From contig OZ316894.1 in the NCBI GenBank assembly GCA_973895155.1, positions 17,422,001 through 17,486,000 of the forward strand: a stretch of DNA of 64,000 nucleotides, in the 5' to 3' direction. How positions within the stretch are numbered: position 1 is the first letter of the stretch; the number at the start of each line of letters is the position of its first letter. Shown here one piece after another: positions 1 to 11,654 of the stretch. A program made the translations under genes and the position numbers. Below the pieces are notes generated by a model. The model made no database searches and was not told the origin of the DNA. It was given only the letters and a program-made list of their open reading frames with translations. The stretch comes from Marsupella aquatica. Its lineage: Eukaryota > Marchantiophyta.

Positions 1-3000
1 TATCACAATTAGTCACAATGTCAGCCGAGCTTCCACCACTTCACACAAGATGGGTTTGGCCTACAAAAATTAAAAACTATCCTGGAATTGTACAAATGTA
101 TATTCCACCCTGTGGCATAAATGGTGCACAAATGGCAAGCTACACTTTCAGTTGCAAGAAGGGATGAAGATATACCCTTCAGTGCATAGCTGGTAAGACT
201 ACTTAATGTAACTCAATCATTTGGTTTTGATAGTTTAGGATATACCTAACCTCTGCAAAGTTTGCAACCTCAACAAACTCCTCAACTGTTGTAGGTTTGA
301 CAGCCATTTTCTTCTCAGCAGCATGCACCTCGTTGATAAATACCTACTTAATTTGAAGATAAACATCTACTAAGTTAGACATCACTTGCTAAGCAGAGCT
401 CAACCAGTACTTTCTTGGAATTTTCTATAATGATAAACTGAGAACTAAGGCATCTTGAAGTGTAAACTACTGTCATAAATCTTCAAGGGTCATAAGTCTG
501 ATTCTCATTTAAGGATCCAAACTTATATCATCTATTGGAAAATTACCGTGTAATGCTCAGCAGCCAACACTGGCAGTAGTTGATAAATGGCTTCAAGTCC
601 CTTACGAGGATAGGGAATAAGTGAGTTTTTTAAGTTCACATAGTTGATGTGAAAGATTCCCTGTGGATGATAATGCACAAGTATAAGGGACTACATCAAA
701 ATTTAAAAGTTTTCGTTGCTTATCACATTGATCTTGGGTACAAGTAAAAAAAATTGTCTTCTAAATTGTTTATATGGCAGTAAAAGATATCTCATTTCCC
801 TTCTTAAGTTGTCAAGCTTAGATTCAACGAAGAGGACACAAAAAGTGTCCTAGTATGATTATTTTGGGTATAAAAAACTCAGAACAAAGCTAGGCTCAAG
901 TTTTGATAAAATCTACATAATTGTAAGGATTTTACCACTGGAGTTATTCCATTTAGAATTTTGACTTTTCAATGTTTTGGGGGATGGTATACTTTACCTT
1001 GGTTAATTATACTATTTCCTAACAAATGCACAAATTTATGGACATACCTTGGGCAATATGGATTTAAATGGTTGGTGATTTCAGTAAACCAATGATTCCC
1101 TTAAACTCAAATCCAAGGTAATATATTCCTTGGACTAGGATTTTAGAGATACAGTCATGAGGGTTTTAGAAGGACAAACTCAGAAGGAGATTACAAGATC
1201 AGTATTATTGGGTGTGGACTCAATCTCCTTAATCTCTTTTCGAAACCGCACAATGTCATTTTTGAATAACTCCAAGTCTCTTTGCTTCTTCTCAATCTGT
1301 GCAGTACAACATACAAGTTAGAGATCAAGCTATGAGAATTCCAAAATAGATTAATTTGAGTGCTTCCTTCTACTTGTTAAGAATTCCAATTCCATGTTAT
1401 GGTACATGAGAAACACTTTGGTGCAGTTCAGTGAGTTGCGCATTAGGTACACGGGGACGAGGATTGGGGGCTTTCTGTTTCATTAATGTTGTCCTGCCTA
1501 AGCTCTCACATGTCCCCCAACACATCTTGTGATGGCCACCCTACAATTTGTTTTTGGACCATCTTACCTTCCTCCACCTCAGCTTAAAAGTCTCTCTCAA
1601 CTGAAGTAGAATTGAAGCAAGGCAAACCTTGAGGCACACAAAACTGGAGTAGACCAAATTGACTATTGCAAAAAGGTTGAATTGTTTGCTAATTGAAGCA
1701 AGAAACAAGTACTCTTTGAGTTTCAAGTTACTACCTCTTCACGCATGGAGTCAGCAGAGACAAACTTGCTCTTGATGGAGGTCTCCAAGTATGGTTGAAA
1801 TGAAGTCTTGTTCATTTCTGCATCCTAGAAACACAGATCAAAACAATTATTTACAACTTTCTATTAATATAGGATATATATTCATTCACCTCCTAAGCCT
1901 TTTCTTCTTGAAAAAGAGCAAAGAAAACATTGTTGTCAGATTGATGCATTCTTTTTCCAATGGTTCCATGGGTGTCTTTGACTGACCTATTCCTAAGCAC
2001 CAAATAAACAACAGCCCAAGTAATGCATACCCCAAGTTCAGCTCTGGGCTGTGATATTTTTTGGAAGATGTCATTCCTAAGCTTAACTGAACCTAAGTCT
2101 ATGAAACCCATACTTTCTAAGAATTAAATAAACTCAAATTCCCTACATTGTCTCATATTAGCTAAAAGACTTTAATTTGAGTTTTGGGTTTCTCCTTACA
2201 ATGGGCCTGGTCCTATTTAGACAGCTAGTTCATAGACCTTTTCCAATGCCAAAGGAATGAGAAGATCGTATTTACCTTGTAGGCTAGTGTGATAGACTGC
2301 TTTATCGATGAGATGAGGGGTCCAAATTGACCCTCCCCAATGAGTTCGAGGAATGAAGCAAGGTTGTCTATTCCTGTATCAGCTTTATCCACCACTCCAT
2401 CGAGAATTGGATTATAGAGCAGTCTACGAAGACATCTAACAATGTCCATCATGGCCTTTATCCACACCTCCACCTGACGACCACAAAACAAAACAATGTG
2501 CACTAAATCAAAGGTGCTATTACCATATGAACTCCAGAAACTCTCATTGGAATGCACTAATCAACTTTATATGCCTAGCACTGCCAAAATCCCTTTATGA
2601 GTTAATTTACTAATCATCTAAATCTGATGAGCTAAAGTGTCTTCAAGATTAGAGACTGAATAGTATCTCCTCTAACTAATCTAATGTATCTGATTTGACT
2701 TTCATACCACTATCAAGGAAGTGGATGCTCGGATAGACCACAATGGTTGACTGTGTGACTCTCCAATGGACCATCCACTTTTTGACACCCAAAACAATGA
2801 GCATTTATACAAAGGAAAGGTGTTTGCGAGTAAAACATAAAATGTAATTGTGGTCTGTGCATGTTGCAGTGATCCATCTAAGCACCTTGTTGAATGCGGT
2901 AGCCCATGGGAGCTCCACTTTTGTTTAGCAAGGGCAACAACCTTCAGATACTGGAGATAACTAGCCTGATTACCCTGTCCATGAATTTTGACGAGAATTT

Positions 3001-6000
3001 TTTTTCCATGCTATTTCCTGTTCATCTTTGTCCCATCCATGTTTTTTTGCCTCCACCTTCACTTTCAATTATGCCCCGAGTTAGAGGCTTCACTCTAGAC
3101 TACTGGCCCAAGGAGCATAGACACTAGGCCCAAGGAACAGCTTTCGATTGCGCTTTATTAGTTAGATAAGATGGATGTCACATTGAGACTTACATTCCTC
3201 TCAAATTCTTGCAAGGATGGTGTAATGACTAGATTGTCATCCAACACTGCAAGCTCCACTTCAAATACTTGAGGGAGATCTGGCAACTCCTCAGGTTTCA
3301 GGAATATTTGTGATGGTCGTTTGACCATCAATGGTTCTGCTGTGTTAGTAATTCTTCTAGACAAGCGCTTCTCTTTCTCAGCTGCTTTGTTGTTCTTGTC
3401 ATCTTTTTCATTTTGGTTTTCTGGAGGAGCTGCTTGGCCTCTGCTCGCATCTGGTGCCGCTGCAGTTGGCTCTGGTAGTGTTGGTAGTGTTGGTGGTGGT
3501 GGAGGAGTGGGTTGGGCAGGTTTGTGAGCAACACGGTGAAGGAAAGCTTTCAAGGTGCTGGTCAGCACCTCACGCAGTGCATCAGCTATGAGGTAATCGG
3601 TGAGCCTCACACAGTTCTGCAACCTGCTTTGTTCCGACCTCTTTGCTGCTGCAATCAAGTACTTGTATCGCTCCTGACTCTCCTTCTCTTCAAGCTCTTT
3701 TTCTTTCTCAAGCTTCCACTTGGCAGCTAGCCCAGTCATTTGCCCATATTTGACCACCTCTTTTGCATGGCCGCTTTTTGATTGGTTTGGGTTGTTTGGG
3801 TCATCCTTGCGCCTACCCATTAGGTCGTCCTCCAGCTTTATCAAAGCTTTGGTGCAAGCTTCCCGTAGCTCATCTCCAACATCATGTGTCAACTGCATAA
3901 TTGATTGAAGGTAAGGACATCTTCCAAAATCCCTACTGTGATCGCCATTGCTATTCTCACGTTTCAGTAGAGGCGCATTCACAAGATTCTAATTGGTGAT
4001 CAGTATCCATGGCTGACTTGAACGTAATAATGTGTGTGGTATTCTTTTAGGTATTTAACTCCTGGAGATAGTGATTGTTAGGCATTGTATCCTGCAGCCT
4101 TACACTTGGCAGATTTATCACTACAACGAACGCGGAATGATTGCAAAAACTAATAAAGGTATCTTGCTTATGTACCTGGACAATTCGAGAGTTGTTCTCA
4201 TCTTTGACAACTTCTTGAGTTGTCATGAATTTTTCTAAGGTGTAAATCACCGCGTGCTCAAGCTTTAAAAACTTCATGGTCCAAAGGTGAGCGCACATCT
4301 GTGACAGAAAAAGATGACAGTAAGGTACCGAGGTATTGAAGCTGGAAAGAAGAGGTTTGACGAAACCGAAGTAAAAGTTCTAAGGACCAAAAGCAAATTC
4401 TTTCAACTAATTAATGACTGGGTTTTGTCTCCATGTAAACCACTTCATTGTCCAGATTAGACGAGTGAAATGTGGACTTAGTATCTCTAGATGCCCCGGA
4501 TGTGGAAAGTGATGTTGTGTGTGTAACTAACACACCTCAAACTACAAGTGTACATATCAGGTGTTGACTGGATTGCACCGAGTCTGACTGGGCTGCACAG
4601 ATTGTCGACTCGGTGCACCTTGTTTAAGTGAACCCTGACCAGAGGCAGCGCATAAAAGAATTTCACGCTTGATTCTAAACGGGATAGTGAGCCTTTTTAA
4701 GTGAGACTTTCATGAACCAATATGTACTTGATTCGTGCAAGCAGCCAAATATTCACCTCCACGACTCATGCAACTTGCCTTTCGAATCTTTAGTAAAACC
4801 GCTGCAAATATGATGTTGCACCAAAATTGTCTCTTTAACAACTTCGCGATTGCGATTTTCTTCTTTTTCCTCCTTACGTAGTGTTTCCAGACCTTCCAAC
4901 TCTTCCAATACTTATACTGCAAGGTCGTAGCAAAGGAACGAAAGGGATCAATGACGAGTTCAATGTCGTGCTATCATTCGCAAAACATCCATCTCCTTTT
5001 CTACCTAGATTTGCGTCACCACCCAGCAAAGGGGATCCCTTCTTATTCTTATTCTTTCGTAAGGACTCACGCTATATCACACCATAGGTGACAGATCTGT
5101 ACATTAATGTCGCCTGAACAGTTAGCAAAGGACTTTCTTATTGACTTATTCTATCACAACCAGGCAAAATCTTACTACTTGAGAAATCGTATTGTAAACT
5201 GTTAGTACAATTTCCAATTTTGTAATATGAAAGAACATATCAGGATCTCATATATTAGTGAAGGTATGGGACTGTTTCCGTTTACCTGACGAAACACGTT
5301 GAGATTGATGATACATTTAAAAGACCGATAACCTCGCTCCCATTGTTCCAAAGGAGTGAATTCTGCGAAGGAAATATGATTATACTTTCCTCGAACACGG
5401 ACACAAGGTTTTATTCAAGCTTTCTCTACAAAACTGGATTGCTAGATAAGTATCGTGTCACTTTACGCTTAGCTCTGGGACCATGCAGGACGAATCTTTC
5501 TTGTTGAATCTCACAACGAGTTCTCTTGTACCTGAATTCATTCTAAACTCTAACTCTCACATTGAGGACTGCGTTTATACCTACACGTTCGATCCTACTC
5601 CACACACGAACTAGAGCAGCCCTTAGCTTTCCTTTTTCGGGATTCAGATTGCTAATTATCTGACGAGGTTAGCCAGATATTCACCTTACGTAATCATTTA
5701 TTGACTTCAAAGTTATTTGCTTCCATTGTGTTGGGATTGGTGTGGTAGTAAATAAGAACTCATCAAAGAAAATTTTTGAAAACAGTACCTGCATCATTAT
5801 CTCGAAATAATGTGACTCCTTGAGCACTCATAGTGTAATGGTATGGACTGTCAATCTCGCCATATGTGGTGATTTCCAATTCGTATGGGTCAAATTCTGG
5901 AGTCTTCGGATATCTTGGTGGTTGGAGATATATAAATTCCATGGTGGTCGGTTCCCTCTTGAGTAGGTCTGAGCACTTTCCATCAAAGATTCTCGTTAGA

Positions 6001-6877
6001 CAGTGAGCAAGAAAGAGGAAAGATGCAAACTGGTAGCTGACTAAATCTAAAAACTGAATCGCTTGGCTTGATGTCTGATGATTGTAACTCTCTTTCGATG
6101 ACATTGGTACACCTCTCATGGGACTCACGTGTGATAATACTTTCACTGCGTTGTATTTTGTTGCGACATGCTAAAAATCTCCTTATGCTTGTCTAAGTAT
6201 AGTGGGAAACTTGAGAGGAGAGAAGGATAGAACAGAACAGAGACGCAACAGGCACCAAAAGCACAATTATACGTACCAAGGAAAGGCATCCACGAGTAGT
6301 TGGGAGGAAGATGCTTTGCAGCGAGAGCGAACTTCCCACGCTTCCTTTTCCATTTTTCGTGTGCGCTCAGCACGGTTTTGAGCGATGCAGCGGTAGTAGG
6401 GCGCTGTCGTCGGGGCGACACGGACATCGGCCTGGATGTGGGAAGTTGGTACCGAGGAGGCCGTGGAGTCCTCGACGACGACGACGCAGCCCCGTCCACT
6501 TCCATAATTCCCAGTGTTGGCGTCCCAGGAGGAAGCGGCGATGAAGCAACGGTCCCATACTGCGGCCTACAGAATTGCTCTCCATGAGAGGTTTGGAGCT
6601 TCCTGGCCCCTCCTCCTGCGGGTGCCGTCTGTGGAGGCGTGCCGCTATGGAAAGTCGATGCAGTTGTGCCGGCCCCAACGATGCCATACCCTCCTCCAGG
6701 TGTTGGCACAGAAGCAGAGTCTGGTGCTGTCCGAATTCCAACGAACTGAGAGCTCGATGCGTCGGAGGGGTCGAAGAGCTTGGCTTTCTTTGGCTTGGAG
6801 AAGCTTTGGTTCTGCTTCAAGTAGAGCCGAGACTTGAGGGCATCTCTCGGGAGTGACGAGTGGTGGGGAGAATCCAT
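1..6877 (-). CDS. Axonemal dynein heavy chain, N-terminal part (multi-exon, partial)
   Basis: Motor subunit of the flagellar axoneme; only the tail (DHC_N1/N2 start) is in the window. Proposed exons, 5' to 3' on the minus strand: 6877-6277, 5968-5789 (or from 6046), 5362-5286, 4916-4779, 4298-4176, 3892-3194, 2473-2276, 1824-1735, 1296-1195, 437-411, 343-251, giving about 776 residues with matching phases. Family hallmarks seen: PPNYSWMPFLG at the end of exon 1; TMEFIYLQPP and YTMSAQGVTLFRD in exon 2; EFTPLEQWERGY in exon 3; YKYWKSWKVWKHYV in exon 4; YTLEKFMTTQ in exon 5; a variable Pro/Lys-rich insert and VFEVELAVLDDNLVITPSL in exon 6. The ATG at 6877 is the first in frame. Exon 4 appears to use a GC donor (AAG/GCAAGT), and the phase fits only with it. 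The 437-251 part is uncertain because of a frame problem. An inner-arm class is likely since land plants lost outer arms; subtype not assigned. AAA motor, if present, lies beyond position 1. Confidence 0.82.
2985..3170 (+). repeat. Hairpin-ended dispersed repeat, copy A (in dynein intron 6 / exon 6 edge)
   Basis: A T-rich stretch is followed by a short hairpin around 3082-3099 (arms TAGAG/CTCTA) and a tail resembling the other copies (CTTTATTAGT near 3154). It lies within the intron after dynein exon 6. One arm has decayed. Confidence 0.45.
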
Positions 6878-7909
6878 CTCTGCTTGACTGCACACAAAAA
6901 TCGTTTTACCCTAAATTTATCCGAGGAGCCCCCATGGAGCGAAGGGCTGTGGTGTCTAAAATGTGACTCAGTATGTCACGCTACAATCAAACCCATTGAA
7001 TGGAATATCCACGATCGAACTGATAACTGTCGTCAAACCTCATTAGTTCCAACTCTCCATTTCGGGCGCGAGAGATGAACGTGAGCCAATAGAGCTCTTT
7101 TCAAAATTCCCTCGGACGGCTTCAGTTGGAACAATTGCCATTCTTTGACAATTCTACGAGGGCAGAATTGAAAACCAGACAAGAGGTTTTCTCGAAAGCA
7201 GAGAATTGAATTGGAATCGCAACTCCTTCACAATTTCATGTAGCCTAGTATCCCTTTCATACCGTCAGACCATAATCCTCTTAGATAATGAAAAACTAGA
7301 ATAGCATATAGGAAGGAAACCAATATTGAAGCCTGACCTAATGCAGAGGAGCTAAGTCCGAAATGGTCAGATCGACCATCCTGGGTTACCGTATTTGAAT
7401 CCGATTTCGCCCGCGCATGCGCTCGCCTCCAGTCAACCCATCACTTATTCAATCACTCACTCATATGGTGATTCAATTCGAGGAAAAAGGAAATCCAGTG
7501 TGAACTATTTCACCAGAGCAATTCTCACTGGACCACCATTTTCGCTCGAAATGGAGAAAATCGCAGCCAGTCGCCATTATCCTCCGTCGCACGAATTTCA
7601 AATGGCGTTCTGTCGTGAAGCCCCCACATCACGAGTTCGATCGAAGGAAAGGCTACAATTATCATTGTACACAACCAGCGCTACGAATCGAAAAAAAACT
7701 GCAATGCATTCACGACGAGCGAGCCTCGACGCAAAGGGACTTCCGGCTCTCTCTTTTCGCATCAGTGCAACAGGGTTTGCGTCCTCTTGAGCTGCACTCT
7801 TGCATTCTGTTTCTTTCGATGTTCACCACTACGAATTAAAATGTTTCAAGGCAAAAGGGTCGAGTTGGCAGAGAGAGTGAAGATGTTGTTGGCCTTGCTC
7901 GCTCTCGTG

Positions 7910-8115
7910 CTCGATAACTCCGAAAAGCTCCGATGGAGTCAGGGGTTTCAGGCATCACAAGAACGATGGCGGACGTGCTCGATAACTCTGAAGCTTCGGC
8001 AAAATTGTGAGGCTTTTCGGCATGATGAGGAAGAGGGCTTTTGGGCTCGATAACTCTGAAGCTTCGGTGGAATTGTGGGGCTTTTGGGCATCATCAGAGT
8101 GATGGCGGACGGGTG
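7910..8115 (+). repeat. 68-bp tandem repeat, three copies
   Basis: The phrase CTCGATAACTC begins copies at 7910, 7978 and 8046, a constant 68-bp period. Copies two and three share the following CTGAAGCTTCGG segment; copy one is more diverged. The end of copy three shares GATGGCGGACG with copy one. Confidence 0.85.
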
Positions 8116-9448
8116 AGGAATCCCCAAAATGTGAATGCTGAGTGAGAGACTTGTGCGTTCGTTCACCTCTGTGTGGAGAGCTATGGACATGAAACCGCTC
8201 TCTTCATAAAACAATGCATGCTGATGAACGAGCAACCGCGCTCGATCAACTGTACAGTAGAGCATACGGTTCTGTACCGTACCGTGAACGCAGTCAGCTG
8301 AATTTGACGGAACGCAGTTACCATAGGGTTTTTTTCCCCTTTTTTTTTTCTCCTACTTTTTTCTACCTTTTTTCTTGAAATGAGCGAATTTGAAACCCCC
8401 ATGGACCACATTCAAGCTTGGTCTTTGAAACCAATTGCAAAGAAGCAAGAGCACTAACACCGGAATCCAAGGATCACAACAAAATAAATGTAAACCCAAG
8501 GAATTAAAACTTTACTAGATCACGGTGGGTCAAAAGCCCACCAAAGATGGAGTTTGACCAGGAAACACTGTCCTGTCCATCAAAGGGAAAAACCCACCAA
8601 TCTGACCAAACCCACGTTCCACCCTATGCCTTCAACAAACTTAGAAGTTCTGCTTAAACACTCCAAGGATCCAAGAACCAATGAGGAAAACCACGAGCAA
8701 GCTAGCAACCCAATGCCTCTATCACTGCCAACAACAACTCCCACATGAAGCCGCATCTTCTCTTTAGCGCAACCTCCGCTCAATGGGCCCTATGTTTGCA
8801 CAAACAATCAACCCAACTTGTAAATCCGCCTTGATCTCAAATCCCCATACCATTGTCTTGCCTCAAGCGTAACAGTCGTTAGTAAATAGGTTAGGGAATT
8901 CGTCTCCCAAGCTCGCGTGGCCTTGCCATAAGTTGAAGGTTGACACCCATTGGTCATCCAAAATATCCCCTCTACTCCCTCACTGGCTGATCCCTTACCT
9001 TCAGGACATGCCCGTGGCCCAAATAGCTAGTTTGTCCCAAGGGCCAGAACCAGCTCAATCCTGACTCTTGCAACCGTCTCCATCGGCCCAACTCAATCAG
9101 GGTCTTGAGTCAGGGCCTGATGCACTTGGAACTCATCACCCAAGCCCACTTTGCAATGCCTTCTCAACACAAGCTCCCTAGAAACTGAATGCAGATTGGA
9201 TGTTGTTTTTGCATGATCTACAAGCAAGCAAGATTGCCCTTGCAAATCACAAGGACCAAAGTCACCCCCAAGACCTAGCTGATATCATGAGGAGGTAGCC
9301 CTCTTTGAGACTTTCCAATGCATCCAAAAGTACTCCAATGTATTTCTCGTAGAGAAAATAGTTCGTGGACCATTTGGCTAATTGACAGCATGGTTATCAC
9401 AAGGAGTTATAATTGCTCTTTGCATTTCTAATTATTTTACATTTCTTT

Positions 9449-9612
9449 TTACGGCATGACATCCCAAAATTTACACCCAAACTGACGCAAATATGAAGGA
9501 AAATTGTAAGTTTGATTCACAAAACCGACGAGTCTTGTTTGTTGCGGTTGTTGTTGACGTGGCACGCTCTGGTGCCAGGAATTTTGGAAGGGACCTCTAG
9601 TGGGGTCCGTAA
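9449..9612 (+). mobile_element. 164-bp MITE-like element, copy 1
   Basis: It starts TTACGGCATG and ends GGGGTCCGTAA, so the outer six bases are inverted (TTACGG/CCGTAA). A second copy of the same length lies at 39771-39934. Both share the outer segments CCCAAAA-TTACAC near the left end and GTGGC(A/G)C followed by CAAGGAATTT or CAGGAATTT near the right end, while the interior differs. No coding capacity. Confidence 0.7.
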
Positions 9613-10724
9613 ATATCATCATTTCTGTTTGGTGTCTCCCCTTAGTAGCGCAACTGTACATTGCACTTCACGACTTGGGTTCACCCATAGCCCACTGGAA
9701 ACACCACTACCTCATATATGTTTCTAGTGACTTGCCAACCCTAGACAAACTTTGGTCACCTATGTTTTTTGCCCTCGACCAAGACTCCAACCAAGTCGAC
9801 TAGACATGAAACCTCGCATGAAATTAACTTGCTAGACCTATAACTTTCTTGTTTGGTGTTCGTAGGCAAAGTGCCTGAGCTCATTATGATCAGGGCAAGG
9901 CGATGCTCATGTCCAGGCCCTTAGGACTCATTCCCCGTTAGAGGTTCTGGGCAGCTTCACTCAAGCATCGCCAATTCTCATGCGTTAAGCGTCCATATAT
10001 TCCACATGAACCAAACTTCATTACACTTAAGCCCAAGAGGAGCTCTCACTCAAACCATTAGAACCCAACGTACATTTGGGGTCTAGACAATTAGCCCTAA
10101 GCTCAACTTTTCTTGTGGCTTGACAAGCTCATAATGCCAGTCCAAGCCCCTTCAGCGCAACCCTAGTTCAACGCATTGCCTTTGCTAGAACAATGCTTCT
10201 TTGGTCTCAAGTCACCCCATACTTAAACCATTTCGGATGACTATCTTGGTGTTTGGACCATAGAGGAGCTCAACACCGGAGTAAGCGGCACCAAAGCTAT
10301 GTGGTAGAGTAGTTGAGTTATGTGACTGCAATCTACAACTTACATTCTTTTTCTCTTGTACGGAGAACACAAAATAAACAATTTGCAAAGATTTAAAATA
10401 CCATTTTGGTGCATTTATATTAACTTTAGCAATCTACAAAGATTTTAAAACATGTTCTTCGCCCCAAGATATGCTTCATTTAAAAACCAAGAATGTCAAA
10501 AGGACTCATCAAATAAAGCTTATTAATAAGCCAAAAATGATATTGATTCCAAACAAAGACAAACTAAAATGTAAATGGATAAAAAACAAAGATGGGGCAA
10601 AGATGAGCTCAAATACTATAAATAATTTATTATACAAGATTATTTTTCTATTTACCTTCAAGGAACTGGTAATCGGGCTAGCATCTGGTAAAGCAACGGT
10701 ACATCCTTAATCCAATATTTAATT

Positions 10725-10822
10725 AAGGGCTCGCCAGTTTCGCTTCTGTGTCATTTACAGTGTCATCGGTAATAAGGGCTCGCCAGTTTCTGTCGTGTGT
10801 CATTTACAGGGCCATGAGTTAC
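10725..10822 (+). repeat. 49-bp direct duplication in the eS10 promoter
   Basis: AAGGGCTCGCCAGTTTC starts at 10725 and again at 10774, and each copy continues with a TGTGTCATTTACAG segment. The tandem copies end about 25 bases before the telo-box, so they may duplicate a promoter element. Confidence 0.8.
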
Positions 10823-10847
10823 TCGCAGTAATTGTATGCCCTCGCCG

Positions 10848-10880
10848 AAACCCTAAACCTCTCCCTCGTCTTCCTTTCAT
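10848..10880 (+). promoter_or_regulatory. Telo-box and pyrimidine-rich initiator region of the eS10 gene
   Basis: AAACCCTAAA at 10848-10857 is a plant telo-box, typical of ribosomal-protein and other translation genes. It is followed directly by a C/T-rich tract (10857-10880), the usual context of ribosomal-protein transcription starts. Position and motif match; the actual start site is inferred. Confidence 0.7.
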
Positions 10881-10889
10881 CACACAGAC

Positions 10890-10893
<4 letters not shown>

Positions 10894-10922
<29 letters not shown>
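10894..10922 (+). repeat. (GA)n microsatellite in the eS10 5' leader
   Basis: About 14 uninterrupted GA units followed by interrupted GA/AAAGAGA sequence, lying between the presumed transcription start and the ATG. GA-rich leaders are common in plant housekeeping genes. Confidence 0.9.
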
Positions 10923-10932
<10 letters not shown>

Positions 10933-11078
10933 CAAAGAGAAAACGAGAAAAAACCCGCACTCACCTCACAGATTGTTGTGTGCTCTCGAACATCGCCACT
11001 GGTTCTTCCAGAGCGCATCGTCGTGCCGTGCTCCCCCACGGAGCTGCACGAAAATTTTCAGCCAGCAACAGAGCCACC

Positions 11079-11654
11079 ATGTTGATTCCGAAGAAGAACC
11101 GCGTGGAGGTGTACAAGTATCTCTTCAAGGAGGGCGTGCTGTATGCTAAGAAGGACTACAATGCCCCCAAGCACCCCGAGATCGACGTGCCGAACTTGCA
11201 GGTCATCAAGCTCATGCAGTCGTTCAAGTCGAAGGAGTACGTGAAGGAGTCGTTCGCATGGAGGCACTACTACTGGTATTTGACCAACGATGGAATCGAG
11301 CATTTGAGGACGTACCTCAATCTTCCGTCGGAGATTGTGCCAGCGACGTTGAAGAAGTCGGCCAGGCCGCCGAGCAGGCCGATGGGCGGACCTGGCGGTG
11401 ATAGACCTCCGCGGGGGCCTCCTCGATTCGGAGGAGAAGGTGGAGACAGACCTCCTCGTTTCAGCGATAGGGAAGGTTATCGTGGAGGCGCTCCCCGCGG
11501 AGCTCCAGGAGGTGGATTTGGTGGTGCTGAGAAGGGTGGTGCTCCAGGAGAATACCGCCCTGAGTTCCGAGGAGGAGGGAGTGGTGGACGCGGAGGATTT
11601 GGCCGTGGTGGCGGAGGCTTCGGTGGAGGCGCTCCGGGTGCGCCCCTTGAATGA
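11079..11654 (+). CDS. RPS10: Cytosolic ribosomal protein eS10 (RPS10)
   Basis: Structural protein of the small (40S) subunit, placed near the mRNA entry/beak region in eukaryotic ribosomes. The 191-aa product has the S10/plectin domain at residues 3-95 ([59 protein letters not shown]) and a Gly/Arg/Pro-rich tail at 96-191, the normal plant layout. The ATG at 11079 sits in GCCACCATG, a strong plant start context, and begins the conserved MLIPKKNR. An in-frame open extension upstream lacks an ATG. The frame is uninterrupted from start to stop. Upstream are a telo-box, pyrimidine tract and GA repeat, which argue for a live gene. The first half strongly prefers G/C at third positions, as expected for high expression. 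Very sure of identity. Confidence 0.97.
   Translation: MLIPKKNRVEVYKYLFKEGVLYAKKDYNAPKHPEIDVPNLQVIKLMQSFKSKEYVKESFAWRHYYWYLTNDGIEHLRTYLNLPSEIVPATLKKSARPPSRPMGGPGGDRPPRGPPRFGGEGGDRPPRFSDREGYRGGAPRGAPGGGFGGAEKGGAPGEYRPEFRGGGSGGRGGFGRGGGGFGGGAPGAPLE

Larger units (their letters stand above)
6900..10700. other. Intergenic region upstream of the dynein gene; no supported gene
   Basis: Open frames here (for example 7395-7790 plus) show no recognised domain, no splice partners and no conserved motifs. The part near 6900-7800 should hold the dynein promoter and 5' leader. The rest contains a 68-bp tandem repeat (7910-8115), a decayed C/A-rich stretch without recognisable coding content (8520-10300) and one MITE-like element (9449-9612). 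Confidence 0.5.

Noticed and set aside
19-168. 49-aa plus-strand frame with RWVWPTKIKNYPG, recalling the dynein WP motif
   Set aside because: It is on the opposite strand from the dynein gene, so the resemblance is chance.
549-602. 54-nt minus-strand stretch GLEAIYQLLPVLAAEHYT between an AAG acceptor and a GTAATT donor
   Set aside because: Phases would allow it, but the dynein family expects exon 1296-1195 to continue directly into FIIIENSKK, with no room for this segment.
5584-5598. GTTCGATCC-like tRNA B-box
   Set aside because: No matching A-box, acceptor stem or anticodon arm nearby; no tRNA gene found in the window.
6300-6856. Plus-strand open frames over dynein exon 1
   Set aside because: Antisense shadows; the minus frame carries the dynein start and its splice donor.
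7395-7790. 131-aa plus-strand frame upstream of the dynein gene
   Set aside because: No ATG at its start, no domain, no conserved pattern.
7910-8115. CRISPR-like array
   Set aside because: Three adjacent 68-bp units without distinct spacers, in a plant nuclear context: an ordinary tandem repeat.
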